In this document: positions 1-13,197 of the stretch, piece by piece
Numbering within the stretch: the stretch's first letter is position 1
Layout: every line of letters begins with the position of its first letter
Assembly: GCF_036884655.1 (NCBI RefSeq)
Contig: NC_088339.1
Span: 30,155,001 to 30,219,000, forward strand
Source of the DNA: Musa acuminata AAA Group
Lineage: Eukaryota; Streptophyta; Magnoliopsida; Zingiberales; Musaceae
Direction of reading: 5' to 3'
DNA length: 64,000 nucleotides
Translations under genes and position numbers: made by a program
The notes under the pieces: generated by a model
Seen by the model: the letters and a program-made list of their open reading frames with translations, nothing else
What the model was told of the DNA's origin: nothing
Databases searched by the model: none

Positions 1-2486
1 TGTATCATACATAAGAGGACGCTTTGGCCTTGATGATCATGTCGAGTGCTTCAAATATTTTTTTCTCTAATTAGGATATATCAGATGTGAGGATACATCT
101 TAGCTACAACAAAAATATGCTTTAGACATAATAATTCATTTTACTTGTGTCATTAATTTTAATATAAACATATATTTGATATATTGGTATGGAGAAATCT
201 CTTTCTCGTGGGGGAGTATGTATGTTAAATTCGTAGAGAATGTATAAATCATTTTTGAAGAGATCCTTCTCTATGCCTCCCAGATGAGGTCAGGTGTTTC
301 TATCTTGCATGAGAAGCAATAAGGAGTGGAGTGCTAATAGAGTTCGTTCCGATCATTTCTTATTATGTTATCATTAACATTAACATCAAAGTATGGATGG
401 CTCGATGGCAAAAGTACTATTGTGCAATCATTGACACCATATTTTAATTTTAATTGAGATGCTTTATATATATATTTTAAATATATTATATATTAACTAG
501 CATAAGTTAATTACCATTTTGATCATCAAGATTATTTAATTGGACGATACAATCGACTAGAGGATACGATCTTTTTAAGAATATAAATTGATTATTTTAA
601 GAAAATAATTGATTCGAAGATACGATCATTTTAAAGGATATAATCAATTTGACGACCAAATAAGGTTGAGAATATTCCAAAGTTATTGACGCATTCGTCT
701 TAGTATCAAATGAGATGATTAACTTGAAGATACAATAGACTTGAAAGGGATGATCATTATCGACACGAGCAAGTAGGGTGTGTGAGGCTCTCAATTGGTT
801 TCATCCCAACAACCCCTACTGAATTCAACGGACACTCAAAAGGATGAGATGAATCCCATCTTTGATGAACAATTGGACAAATGAATTGATGAGCCACCAT
901 GAACCGGTGCATCATGAAAAAATTCCTTAGATTCACTTAAGGAAGATTCACTTAATTTAGGTATGATTTTGGTGTTTCATAAAATTGGATACGGGTGTCG
1001 AAACACACCAATCTAATTTAGGTATGATTTCATTAGATTCACTTAACCTTAATCGAGGATATAAATCCTTTTTAAATTTTTTTTATGAGACATTAGATTC
1101 ACTTAAGGAAGATCAAAAATTCGTAGGAAAAGATGATTGAATATTGAAAGTCTCATCTAATAATTCTTTTATAATTAAAATAACGTAGTTGATGACATAA
1201 TCCTATCCTATAATTAAACACAATAACGATTAAACAAGTTCATAATCTCAATCGATTCCGGAATCAACGTCCAAATAGAGGCCTAAAGTCAACGCAATTG
1301 ACCTCTAGAACTATTAAGGTACACCCTGATCAAATTCTAATCAAGAAAGCTAACGTTTGCTATTTAATTATCTATATTTTCTCTCATCAATTTTGGGTGA
1401 TAAGTTTTGTAGCATCTCTCTCGCTCGAGTGTGGTCATTCTGATGCATTCTTGGAAATATGTATATAGAAGGAACCTTCGTTTTCCATAGGAGACGAATG
1501 AGAGAACCTCTCAACTACAAGTCTACAAATCCATTGAATCCGTCGTAGGAGGCATCAATATAATTTTTAGTCTTTAAACTCGTTTAATATGGCTTCCTTC
1601 TAAATTGCTATTTATTATTAAGGTTGTTGATCGCTTTTGCCATTAGTCACATGAATGATCGAGATTGATAGAACTTTTTGATCTAATCCCAAAAGCACTC
1701 AACATTCTAGAGGTCTAATGTAGTCGAAAGAGAGGAAAGTTTGGATACTGATTGCGTGATTGATCTATATGAAGATCTAGGTTAAGTAAATTTTTCTATA
1801 GGATGCCTTCGATGCTCAAATAAGTAGAAGAACAATAAAATTGAAAAAAATTTAGTAAATAATAATTGACCTTGATTTCATTAAATTTTATATTATATTT
1901 TCTCAAGAAGAATAACTATCGTAAGGTAGGGTCCAGTATTCTGTTAAACTTTTATTTTAATATTTTTTTAATTATTTATTTTGGATTAATGTTCATGAGA
2001 TCCAATTATTAATCGAGACCTCGAGTTATAATGGAGCAAATATAGATGGGTTGATTGATAATTCTACAAATTTGAGTTAGGACATTGTATCTTTCAATTA
2101 AATTTGTTATCCAACATAATATGTAAGCCAACTTTTATTTATTTTTATTTGGAAAAAATAATATAGCTTATTATTGCCTATTTTTCGTTGGCGTCGACTT
2201 ATCCTTTTATTGCTTTTCCAATAAATTATAATTTTAATACATATTGGTATAATAATTATATTATTTTTATTCATATTTTTTATAAAGGGTAAAAGCGGTA
2301 AACATATTATTTTAATCCCAAAAAGAAAACTCACTATAGGTAGTCAAAATCTAAATCGGATAAATTAAGTTAAGCGCATTCTTATCCTCCTTCAAATAAA
2401 CTGATTTATTTGAATTATCGAGAAAAATTGATTTAAGCTTCCTCGCCGTTCTCCCTATACAAAAGCCACCATCCATCATCTCGGTC
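1..2486. other. AT-rich intergenic DNA, no gene seen
   Basis: I see no convincing coding region on either strand. The stretch is AT-rich with short open frames that lack recognisable motifs. It contains scattered short direct repeats (see 927-1113) and degenerate repeats of a 'gatacgatc...ttttaa' phrase around 550-640. It may be decayed transposon sequence, but no diagnostic domain remains. Confidence 0.5.
927..1113. repeat. Interspersed short direct repeats
   Basis: A 21-bp phrase starting ttagattcacttaagg occurs identically at 927-947 and 1093-1113, with a partial copy at 1031-1046. A second phrase, taatttaggtatgattt, occurs at about 953-969 and 1014-1030. The copies alternate rather than sitting head to tail, which suggests local duplication followed by decay. 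Function unknown. Confidence 0.7.
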
Positions 2487-3287
2487 ATGGCGACTCTTTC
2501 CTCCGGTGAGGTCAAGAAGCAGAGCTTCCTCAAATCAAAAATCTGGGCCGCAAGAATACTCCTCACCAATGTCACTCATGCAGAACTGTAAGTGTCTCTT
2601 TGGTTCCAACAGCGTCGGTATAGATAGATCATTGCTTCCCGAGCCGATAATTCCACGCGGTCATGCAGGCTGGCCAAAGAAGCAACGAGAAGCAAGCCAT
2701 GGCCGCCGCAGGACACGGGGACGCTGCATGACATTTCAGAAGCTACTTTCGACATCGATGATTTCTTCAGAGTCGTGGACGTTCTGCACGACAGGTTTGC
2801 CTTCGCCTCGGCCTCTAATCTTGTTCCGCCTGAGGAGCTCTCAAAAGATGTAGCGTGGACAACAGGTTCGAGAAATTTAATGAGAAGCAATGGAAGAAAG
2901 GCTACAAGGCTCTGATACTGCTGGAATACCTTCTGACGCATGGGCCACTGAGCTTTGCAGATGAGTTAGAGAGCGATAAGGAAGTGATACAGAAGATGTG
3001 CAACTTCCATTGCTATGATGAAATGGGGTGAGCACGCCGAACTATAAGATTCTGATGGTGTTATGTATCGTGTACTGTGTTGCCATGTTTAGCTCTGCTC
3101 ATGGTGGGTTGTGTTGTGCAGGCATAATTGGGGGTCGATGATGAAGAAGAAATCAGAGAGGGTGCTGCAGCTGATGGAGAAGGGACCATTCCAGAAAGAA
3201 GAGCGCGACCGGCTCCGACAGACTACTCGGAGGATTCAAGGCTTTGGTAACTCCAGTTCCGATTGTCCACTCCCCCGGCAGGGCTGA
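2487..3287 (+). CDS. ENTH-domain (epsin-like) protein
   Basis: Four exons read as one 184-residue protein: 2487-2587, 2669-2794, 2866-3027 and 3122-3287. All introns are GT-AG and the phases agree. Almost the whole protein is an ENTH domain: an opening helix rich in Lys, then ILLTNVTHAELL, EATFDIDDFFRVVDVLHDRF, YKALILLEYLLTHGP and a closing segment near HNWGSMMKKKSERV. ENTH domains bind phosphoinositides and help form clathrin-coated vesicles at the plasma membrane or trans-Golgi. The protein stops about 20 residues after the domain, so it has none of the clathrin-box, DPW or NPF motifs in the long tail of full epsins; plants do carry such short ENTH proteins. The start is the first ATG, just ahead of the family's conserved first helix. 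Introns 1 and 2 are short (81 and 71 bp). Confidence 0.85.
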
Positions 3288-4082
3288 AGAGGCCTCAGAA
3301 GTGAAGCACCCAAAAGAGGATTAGGAATGGTTGCTTTGAGTGAGAGTACATGCGACAGTGGCAAGAAAGTTCTGCGCCCCAACTCCTTCCCAGCATTTGG
3401 GAGTGTGAGATTTAGCCTTTGTTTAGAAACCAACTCAATGAAGTCGGTGATTTAAAACCAAAATAAATACATGAATTATTGTTGTTGTAAGATTATCGAG
3501 AGAGTAGAATAATTTAAATTTTAAAAAAATTATTATTATGTCTCTTTTTTCGCTCGTCTATCTTTCTTACTCTTTATTAATATTGTATTTTTATCTAATA
3601 TTTAGGAGTAATTATTTTTCAGTTTTTAAATTTAAGTGAAGTCAGCATCAAGGGATTGCTGATGAGGAGGGAACATATATGATCAAAGACAAAAAATCCA
3701 CTAAAATTATGAATCTTCACTCAGCACATAGGCACTTCCAAGCTGCTTTGTATTGATAGGAATCAGTGACAACAAGCTCTGCTAACAGTAGGGCAAGAAT
3801 AGGAGATCACTCAGTAGAAAGAAGAGGGTGTGATAAAAGACAAAAAGTGTGATAGAACTCTGTCACACAACTCTAATAGCATATGACAATTTTCATTTAC
3901 CAGTTGAATCAACTTGATTCAGATTGTTCGCCTTTACATTCCCAAAATATGGCCTATACATGATTACAGAGTCTCCACCAAAGCTTAACCAGAATGGCAC
4001 AAAGTCTTACTTCGAAAAAACAGAGAAGCTCTTTGCGTCTCTGTGGTCCTCTATAACTTCTTTTCGTTGTCTGTACCTCTAT
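3288..4082. other. Intergenic DNA between convergent genes
   Basis: This 0.8-kb stretch lies between the 3' ends of the ENTH gene and the PP2C gene, which converge. It should hold both 3' untranslated regions. No further coding sequence is visible. Confidence 0.5.
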
Positions 4083-7000
4083 TTACAGACAAGATCTCCA
4101 TATTTGTCCTTCCAAAGATATGACGATGATGGAAACATCATCATGATACTGTCGTCGGTCACCTTGTGGAATTTCGAGCAATTCGTGGAAGTCCATACCT
4201 GCAATAGAAGCACAGAAACCTTGATCGGTCGATACAGCAACTTCCACATTAAAACCCATTGTTGTTTGTATTATTTTGAAAATCCTTTACCTGCTTTCTT
4301 CGCAGCACGAAAAATGACTTCTTCAACAAGGTGTTGAGCAGGATCTCCTTCAGGTGTTGTTTCAATAAACATTTCAATTTGAGCAACCGCTTCTTCGTTA
4401 GTGAAATACTGATAAAGTCCATCAGATGATAGTATCAAAAATTTGTCCTTGGGACCAAGCTTATGATGGTAGAGGAACGGATTGCACGTGAGGTACGGAG
4501 AGGTTCCAATGTAATCAATTCTGAACATCTCCAGCAATGCGTTGTTCCATTTGGGCTGCAGAAAGTAATGAGAATATTAACATAGTCGTCCCAGTTCATA
4601 GTCACAGAATTAGCAAGCAAAATTAGTATGTACTCACTGGATGAAAAATAAAAGACTGATATTATCTTAGAAGATTTCAGTGTTTATGATCTACTAAAGA
4701 GTGCCGATGTCATGACATAATCTGTTGATCAATTGATTGCTTAAAGAGAAGTTCATCTTATACTAGTCCGGAAGGCCAGAATATGTTTTTCTCTTTTTGT
4801 TCATTCCAAACCAGCATGTCTACTAAATTGATGAATCTCTATATTTTGACACAATCTGTGGTTTCATAACGAATCTCCTAAAATTTGTCAGAAGGTGAAT
4901 TTTTGACCAGCTACTCAGTAAGCCAATTAAGTTCACCTGTTCATTTCAGAAGGCGCTAATCCGAACTTACATTCTAATGATATCAGCTAGCATATAAACA
5001 TTCACAAGGCAACCATTCTGATACCTAATTGTATCATATGCTTAAATACATTCTTGTCAACTCTTTCTCCAGATTAGGCCCACACTAATGGATTCTTATC
5101 ATTAAGCTTAAGCTACTTTGGATCCAAGTGCTGTACCAAAGATCCACCTCTTGCCTAAATCAGCTTGCGTCAGATTTATTTGATTGATTTAGGTCTTTGG
5201 AGACAAATCGGATGGCTCAAATTGCCGATGGCAACAACTGAGAAGAAAAAAAAAACTACATGTTTTGGTTCATGTAGTTGAAAAAAAAAATCGGATGGCT
5301 CATGTAATTTTTGGATCGGATGGCTCATGTAATTTTTGGAGCACAAGCTGGCCTTCGGAACTTGATGTTTTGGTTCATGGTGATGCGAATGGTTGTGTGC
5401 TTTTCAGTTATATTTAGTAAAGTTTAGTTTTTGCTTTTGGAAAAAAAAACAATTGAGAAGAAAAATCATGTTCTCTCTTCCACAAGTAATCATTTAAACC
5501 TATTTACATTTCTTGTATTAATTATGAATACCAACAAAATTGACTTGCATAAAAAGCTATCATGTTCTCTGCCAAGACGAGAACAAGATGATAAAATCTC
5601 AACATCAGCAGCTTCAAGTGGCACAATGCCCATTAATTGACATTGACCAAGAGATAGATAGCTTTCAAAATCACTTTTTCTAGGGATGAAACCTTATCTT
5701 CTGTTACTAAACCATATTTCTGTCCCAAGGTGAGTAACACATGAAATCATCTCAAAGTCAGCAACTCCAAGTGGCACAAGGCATTTCTATGCATGGACCT
5801 ACAAAAGGATTTCGATCTCACATTCTTAGCAATGATATCATTGCGAAATCCATATTATTATTAATGATATAACCACATATCAAATATCAGCAAGCATGAC
5901 TCTCTACTATATAAACACCCGATGGTTGATCTTAGAGATGCCATAATAAATGCCAGTTCAAGTGCCACCAGAACTACAAGCTCACACGATAAAGCATTAA
6001 GTGTATTAAGATGACAACAATCAAACCTGCTTCAAGAAGCCAGCACCAAAAGCTCTTGTGACCTTCAATGATCCTTTCACACGATTGTTTGAAATGGCCA
6101 ACGAATCATCAGGGTGTTCGCTTTTTATTCTACAAACTTCCTGGAATTCATAAGCAATTTAGTTCTAAAGTTTACATATAAATTTCTCCAAGAATAGAAA
6201 AGGAAATGTATGAATACCAAATCAAATTACTACCTCTTCAACAGAAGTGCTATGATCCAAAGTCAGCTGTGTGGCCTCTAAATTTGGGAAGCATTTTAAT
6301 CCATCGAAAACTTCAATATCACTCACAATCTCTTCATTGATTTTGTGAAGATCCAGCTTCGGCTTCCTGATTGAACTCCAAGAATCTGACTCTGCCTTCT
6401 GTGCTAAAATCGCACGGCTGTCCCCGACGTTCATTAAATACACATCATCCCCCTTCAACAGCATCACTAAAACACACGATCCCATCAGTGCAAGCTCAGG
6501 GTTCTCAGATATCATCTTATCCGCAATATCTAAATAATTTTCCTCGGTCTTCCTCAGAGCTTGAGAGAGAGCCTTCAGTACTTGAGAGTGATTGACTTCA
6601 CCGGATGAGCACAACTGGCTCGATTGCTCCTTAAACACACAGTCAAGATCCAATCTTTCACCCTCCCGCTCGCAATTTGATCTCTCCTGCAACTTCTTCC
6701 TTTTAGTAGAGCTCTGCTTGTCTTCTTCGCAGCATCCAAATTCCTCGATGTACACACGGGCAAGCGGATCATGGATAGGCCCGGAAAGGGAATCTTCTTT
6801 ATCATGCCAGAGAAGTCCCTTGAGTTCTTGGTGCACGGCGAAGTACAGATTTGAGAGGAGGTAATCAGTGGCATCAGGGCCATTGAAGCCGTCGTAGATG
6901 CCTACGAAGACCCAACCGTGCTCCTCCGAGACGACGACATGGATTCGATCCTCCCCTGCTTTCCCTTGCGCCCATTGAAGACTGCCGTTCCGGGAGTCAG

Positions 7001-7775
7001 ACGAATCCGACCACTTCCCACCCTCCACGCTGTTCCTGCCGCTGCTGTTACTGAGATTTCTGGAACTCGCGTCGGCCAAGTCGGGAACTTTCGGTACCTT
7101 GGTGGATCCGCGCCCCGGGGCGGTGGCGTAGATGGTGCGGGTAATGGCTTTGGTGAGGCCGCGGAGGAGTGAGGCGGCAGCGGCAGCACGACGGGGCGTG
7201 GGGAGGCCATGGGACAGGCTACGGAGCAGCTGGCCGGTAAGGGAAGGGGGCTTCTCGAGGGGACCAGAGAACAGGGCGGCGCGGTGGTCGAGCGGCCCGG
7301 ACATGAACCCGCGCTCGATAGGGCCCGACATGAACCCCCGATCGGCGCCAGCGGCGATCGGACCGGAAAGGGGCCCGGAGAAGCGGGGGACGGGCTGGAG
7401 CGCGACGGAGGAGAAAGAAGTGGAGCTCTCAAACGCCGCCGAGGTGGGGACCGCGCCCTCGCCGGCGCAGTCGACGAGGTGGGGCACGGTGGAGAGCGGC
7501 GTGGACGGATTGGCGCTCACGGATGCGCCAGAGATGGCGCGGAACGTGGTCGTCTCCTCCGAGTGGTGGACCTTCGAGGAAGCTACAGCTGCGGCGGCGG
7601 CGGCGGAGGACGTGAGACCGCCGCCGCAGGAGTCGGGCCGGACGTAGCAGAAGGAGTGACCGAGGCCCTCATCGTAGAATTCCGAGGTGACAGCCGCGGC
7701 GACGTGGCGGCCGCGGTGGCGCGGGAATCCGCCGCAGCAGAAGCAGCGGGTCAACCTCGCGTACCCGTTCCCCAT
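4083..7775 (-). CDS. POLTERGEIST-like protein phosphatase 2C
   Basis: Four exons on the minus strand (7775-6234, 6140-6027, 4555-4291, 4198-4083) join in frame into 678 residues. PP2C landmarks are present: [22 protein letters not shown] (metal-binding region, about residue 294), [61 protein letters not shown] and the terminal [12 protein letters not shown]. The YDGFNGPDA form, the [14 protein letters not shown] segment and the IWRSCL end mark the POL/PLL clade, which in Arabidopsis acts downstream of CLAVATA and BAM receptors in stem-cell and vascular patterning. The start ATG gives Met-Gly-Asn-Gly followed by nearby cysteines, matching the N-myristoylation and palmitoylation known for POL/PLL1. 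The N-terminal third is low in complexity, with alanine runs and repeated SGP(L/I) motifs at residues 132-173. The exon encoding it is very GC-rich, whereas the introns are AT-rich. The codon before the ATG is GTG, so 7775 is the first usable start. The exact paralogue is not resolved. Confidence 0.92.
5254..5339. repeat. Hairpin plus 25-bp tandem repeat in PP2C intron
   Basis: Within the 1.47-kb intron between PP2C exons 2 and 3, a 9-bp inverted repeat (AACTACATG at 5254-5262, CATGTAGTT at 5271-5279) encloses an 8-nt loop. After an A-run, two identical 25-bp units beginning atcggatggctcatg lie head to tail at 5290-5314 and 5315-5339. A related 'tcggatggctca' occurs upstream near 5208. This looks like local slippage or a transposon scrap. 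Confidence 0.75.
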
Positions 7776-7911
7776 CACAAGAGAGATAAAGAAGAGAATT
7801 CGAGCCGGAGGAAGAAGAAGAAGAAGAAGAAGAGGTAAAGGGAGAGGGCCAAAACGGGTAGATCAGTGCAGCAACTTTTGGTGGTGGTGAGTGAGCGAAG
7901 AAAAATTAGGT

Positions 7912-7943
7912 GGGGGGGGGGGGGGGGAAGAGAAGAGAGGCTT

Positions 7944-7978
<35 letters not shown>
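7912..7978. repeat. G16 tract and (GA)n tract upstream of PP2C
   Basis: A run of 16 G at 7912-7927 is followed by a GA microsatellite at about 7944-7978. On the coding (minus) strand these read as CT and C tracts 140-200 bp upstream of the PP2C start codon, in the likely leader or core promoter. Pyrimidine-rich leaders are common in plant genes, and GA repeats can be bound by BBR/BPC factors. The G-run could form a quadruplex. The regulatory role is inference. Confidence 0.7.
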
Positions 7979-7985
<7 letters not shown>

Positions 7986-7989
7986 TTGA

Positions 7990-10900
7990 CTTGTGGGCGA
8001 GAGGGGCCTTTGAAATGTGCGGGGAAAAAAATCGTGGAGGAGTTGACTTCAGGTGTTGTTTCCCAGAGCCGAAGTTTCCGGTTACGGAATAAATATGGAC
8101 GAGACGGGGTAGTAAAAAGAGGCGTAGAGGGCAAGTCAAACGACCGACGCGTGGCGGTCGCCGGTGTCAGGGACACCGGTCGCATTCATTTCTCCCGTGC
8201 CAAGCTGCACACCCCCACCACGGTCCACGGCCTATAGCCAACCAAAAACCGACACGTACTGGGCATCGATTTCAGGGTTGACGTCGCCGTCCAGTAGATC
8301 TTACTAGCGAGGGCTTTTCACCCCTGAAGCTTTTGGCGGTTCGTCTCTCCCTGTTTTACATGGTGGAAGACGAAGTGACATTTACCAGGGAGACATATGA
8401 ATGAGAGGAAGTGATGGCCTCAAGGATCCTATGTTTTCTGATGGAGCTTTCAATGTGGAATTCAAGATTCCGTGCGGGTTGTAGCTGAAGGGATGGAGGA
8501 TGGGGGTGCAGTTTGCCGGTGTAAGAGCATAAATGATGCACCAGGGTGTGGTGGCATGGAATCAGTGACAGCCATCACACCTGCGCTTCCTCTTTAACCC
8601 TTTCTTTGTGTGAGAAAGAAGGCCATATGGTTGTGGGTGGAGGATGGCTGCTTTTGACCACTGCGACGAGAGGCGAAAGATGATGAGACGGAGCCATAGC
8701 TTTAAATGTTTTATTCTACCTTATCCTACAGCATCCGATAAATAGGCTTTGCAAGCATTCTTCATTCCTATTTACCTCTTTAAAATTGTAAAAGGTTGTC
8801 AGTGCATGACACACGAGGTTCTGATCAAAATGAGATATGGAAGGATCGATCTATTTAGTCTTTTGAATTCAATTTATTATGAGAAAGAATTCACAACAAT
8901 GGATGCTTAGTATATGATGTTTGGTAGACATCTTTTGAACTTTAGAGTGATTAGGATAGGATATTTTTCTCACAAGAGAAAGAGTATCTTAAGATTTTAC
9001 TGGAATATGATTGAAAATTTTATTCTGGACTGAGACATCAAGTGTGTTACAGTTAAGTGCATCACTAATGAAGTGGATACACCTTTTTAGTGTTGGGAGT
9101 TGGAAGTGGAATGGATGGTCTGACTGACTGCTGATTGCAATTTGCAGAACCTCTTTGATGTTTGTTTATGTGCTTAATGACTCTTTCCACCATAAATAAT
9201 TTTTTTTTGTTATTACTTCAAATATTCACTTATACACTTCCTCTATTGCATTATGCATGTCACAGATAGATAAACTATTCTGAGTCTGTAATGCAAACAA
9301 AGTTTTTGTAAATAGACTTGAGTGGGAAAAAAATGCCTTATATGAAAGGATTAAAAATATTGTTTTGAAAAAAAAAAAGATCTTTTTTTTTCTTTTTATA
9401 ATTGTCGATGAATTGAACAATTTTTCTTTTTATAATTCATGAAAGTAGATCTTTTTTTTTTCTTTTTAGATGCTTGAGTCTATCTAATTTAGTTGAGATA
9501 CAGATTTGGATTCAAGTGCTTGACTTCAAATAAAATTAATGGCTATGCAGCCTAATTTCATCCCTATCTGGCAGCCATTTTCTCCTTGTCTGAACTTGTT
9601 TACATAGTCATTACACATGTTTGAATATTCTGCAATTCACGTTGAAAACATCCAGAAAATGTGACTTTTTTTTGTCTTCAAGTGAGCGAATGTCTGATGG
9701 TTTACACCACAGAAAACACAACTCCTCAAAATAATTCAGGAAAGACAAATACTTGCTTAAAGACAAATCAAAGGAGCAGACTCAAAAAGACTCTTCAAAG
9801 GACGGTCTTTGCATGTAGCTTCAGTATTAGTCTTGCAGGATGAGGTCCTGAGTGCCTTATCCATTTCTTGCTTTGGAGAGAGAGAGAGAGAAATGTCTTT
9901 ATCCATGCAAGTCAAAGATGTAAACTTCTGGGTGGCAGGAATCATCAGATTCAGCCAACACAGCAAGTTGAAGTTTGAAAGCTTCTTCCCTTGGTCGTTG
10001 CTCATTTTTTTAACTGATGGATTTTCCTTGTTCTTTCGCTACTTCATTACCTCTGCAATTTTAGGAACACAGAGTATCTTTTGAGATTAGAAGCCTTTTT
10101 TTACCCGATGAACAGATATTTATATGAAGTGTTAACAAAGGATAGTTGATTTCGTCTTGAACGTAGCTGATTTCGTCTAGTCATATAATATTCTTATGTG
10201 TTTGTTCATAAAGGATTAATCTCATCGAAATATCTTATGGTTCCTTAAGGATCTGTAAAAAAAAAAGATAGATTAGAGGAAACGTTTAACTCAAAATCCA
10301 GCAAGTCACCATTTTAGTAAACATAAAATTTAATATGATCTGTTATGGTAAAAGTCTTCATAAATATCCACATGACATGATTGTAAAATAAAATAATGAA
10401 ATAGCCCTCGATTGTCTCAAATATCCATCTGCCCATATAGCTCCAAGGTGATATACTAATTGATAGTTTGTATCATTTTACCAAACTAAAAGACTCCCAA
10501 AATAGTTTAATTTTAGATAATTTTATCTATATTTATATTTATAGAACTAAAATAAACACACGAGTTAATTAAAATGAGGCTATCAAATATACTACGAGCC
10601 CTTTACATACTATACAAAATATAAATAAAACTAAAAGATATAAATATTATATCAAATACCATTATACAGATTTATCCCTAATAATAAATATCAAAGCCAA
10701 AATGGGATGGGATAGTACTAAGCCATACACTGTGCCACCATACATGTTACAAGGATATCAAAAATCTAACTCTTAAATCGGGGTCAACCAGATCATGGTT
10801 GCCACTTGGTCACATGCATTGCAATAGCAGAGCTGCTCTTCAATGAATTGCCATTCAGTATAATAGAAATAGAGTTTGCGAGACTGACAAATGTCCCTCT

Positions 10901-13197
10901 GAGAATAGACGCTGAAATGAGCTTCCAAAGACCTCAAATGGAACAACAAAAAGACAAGTCACAGACACCTTGGTTGCTAACGCACATTGGAGGGCTTCAA
11001 ATCCGCCATCATTCGTGAGTCAAGTGGAATGAGTTCATGAACCACTATCCCCACAATTTATTGTCTTCACCTTCCCCCTTTGCACTCCACAATGAGTTAG
11101 CTAATCTTGGCAAACCATTGGTGCCTTTGAACGATTCAGTCCGGTAGACATGTTAGGTCTACAGCCATTCATAATTTGCGTGAAACGAAGGCCGATGACA
11201 TCAAGTTACAGTCTCCCTTCCCGTACTCAGTCAGCACCAACCATTGTCACTCCCAGTTTCTTCTTCCCAGGAATGTCTTGCTTCTCCAGACACCTTTTGG
11301 AAGAAGGTGTGAAGAAGCTGCGAAATCCAACGAAACCAATATCCAAGTCGACGCCTTTCTTCCTTCCCTTCATTCCTTGTGTCCCCACCGTCTTCCCCTG
11401 ATGCAAGTCAACCGGTGTTTGATATCGAGCTGTCGGCATTGCTGCATGCCAAGTGGCCAACATGACGAGTCTGCTACAAATCTCTGAAGGGATAGCCAAT
11501 CTCATTAGGGTGACACAAACCGAATCGCAAGCCATACAAACAGCCTTCTTCTCCATTGTAAGTCACTCTTTCATGAGGAGGTTGATTCAGGTTAAGTAGG
11601 CAATGCAAGTGAGTTGGGGTATCCTATCAAGTAGGTATGTTTCACATCGACCAAGGTGAGATCAGCTCGGAGGCATACGTCCCGTCAAACAAAATAGGTC
11701 AAAAGTTCAATCACCAGTGAGCACAATAGACTAAATATTAATTAATGTGACATGTAAAGTTGCTTGTGGGCTTGATGATTACTAATGTGTTACATGAATG
11801 AGCTTCAAAATGTATGATTACTACGACTCTCTCGAAGCCGCAATTTTAATTGATTGCTTAACCACGATGAGGTCCCTCTTTACCAACTTGACAAGATAGA
11901 AGATTAGCTTTTGTGCTAATCTTCTTGAAATATACAACCTGTTTATGCAGAAACTATTGGATCGATGCTATATTCACATATATTTTTTCCCATTTATCTC
12001 CTTGGAGAGTTTGTCGTTGCTTCTCTTCCATTTCTATTGTTCACAGACCCAATCTAATGAATTAGAATCAGTTGAACTCCACATCAATGCCACAAACAGA
12101 GGTCAGGAGGAGTGAAGAACAGTATCGAAAGGAAAAAAAAATTTAGATGCAGCTCTTCCGATGGCCACCTTCAGTTCAGTGGGCTTCTGGCAAGCCATGT
12201 GGTTGGCCACTGAGTAAGCACACAAGACATCAGGTGGCTTGATCCATGATTCTGTGTCCACCACCTCATTTCATCTCCTCTTTATGCTGCAACAGTCCAG
12301 TCGTGGGAACAGAGGAGGAGGAGGAGGAGAAGGAGAAGGTGGTCGTGCGGAAGAAGAGTGGTGGGTTGTGATGGATGGGGGAGCATCTATGGCTGCCTAT
12401 AATTGCATTTGACCATCTCTGCATCTCTGTCCCTCGACAAGGTCGTGAGGGGTTCTTTGCCCACTGCGCCTTGAGGGATGTGGTGGTTTCCAGTTGTCAC
12501 TTGGAAGTGTGGTCTTATGCTAGAGAGGACAGGCATATACAGCCTTAAGCTACTGTTGCCTGCGTTTGCATCATCGACTCATCTCAGTCTTGTTTTGCAA
12601 GCTCTCCAAAGGAGAGACGGTTTTAGTCCCAATATAATGCAGCAGCCAAAGACTCGGGTGGCTTCCTGATTAAAGGACAAATGATATGAGATGCAGCTAC
12701 TCATACAGTGAATCAAAGAATCATTTACCTCTACGATATTTTTTTTTGTAGATTTATTCGAAAAAATGGCACTAATTTAAAGTCCTTTTTTGGGTTTAAA
12801 TTCCAATGAACATATATATATACCTCTGTTACCACCTGCCAGAGTTCTTAGAGATCCTTTTTGGATTGCTCACTCCCAACTTGTATAACAAATGTTTTGG
12901 AGTATAGTTGTATCAATGCCTCGGTGCACTTCCACGTTCTCTCCAAGGAAAAACACATTGTTCTTCTGCTTTGAAAACTTTGTACATCGGCTGAACACCA
13001 AGAAGCGTCGTTCAGACGCAAGATGCTAAACAATTGAACACAGGAACAGACATCCGTTCTGTCGTTTCTGTGAATGATGAAGGAAAGAGATCGAGATGAT
13101 TCAAGTAGAACGGTAGAACTAGTACCAAAACCTTGCCTGCTGCTAATTCATCCACCAGTACCAAAAGAAACCAAGAATTGAACTCCACCATGCAAGC
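7990..13197. other. Long intergenic region, no gene seen
   Basis: The first part, to about 8.4 kb, is the GC-richer PP2C promoter flank. From about 8.7 kb the DNA is AT-rich with homopolymer runs. Several open frames of 60-110 codons exist (for example around 11.15-11.56 kb, on both strands), but none shows a domain, splice support or codon pattern that I trust. The segment just below 13,198 should hold the kinase 3' untranslated region. Confidence 0.45.

Noticed and set aside
6222..7838. Long plus-strand open frames opposite the PP2C first exon
   Set aside because: They are antisense shadows of a very GC-rich coding exon and have no domain of their own.
11227..11556. 109-codon minus-strand frame overlapping plus-strand frames
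   Set aside because: Open frames on both strands, low similarity to anything known, and no gene-like composition.
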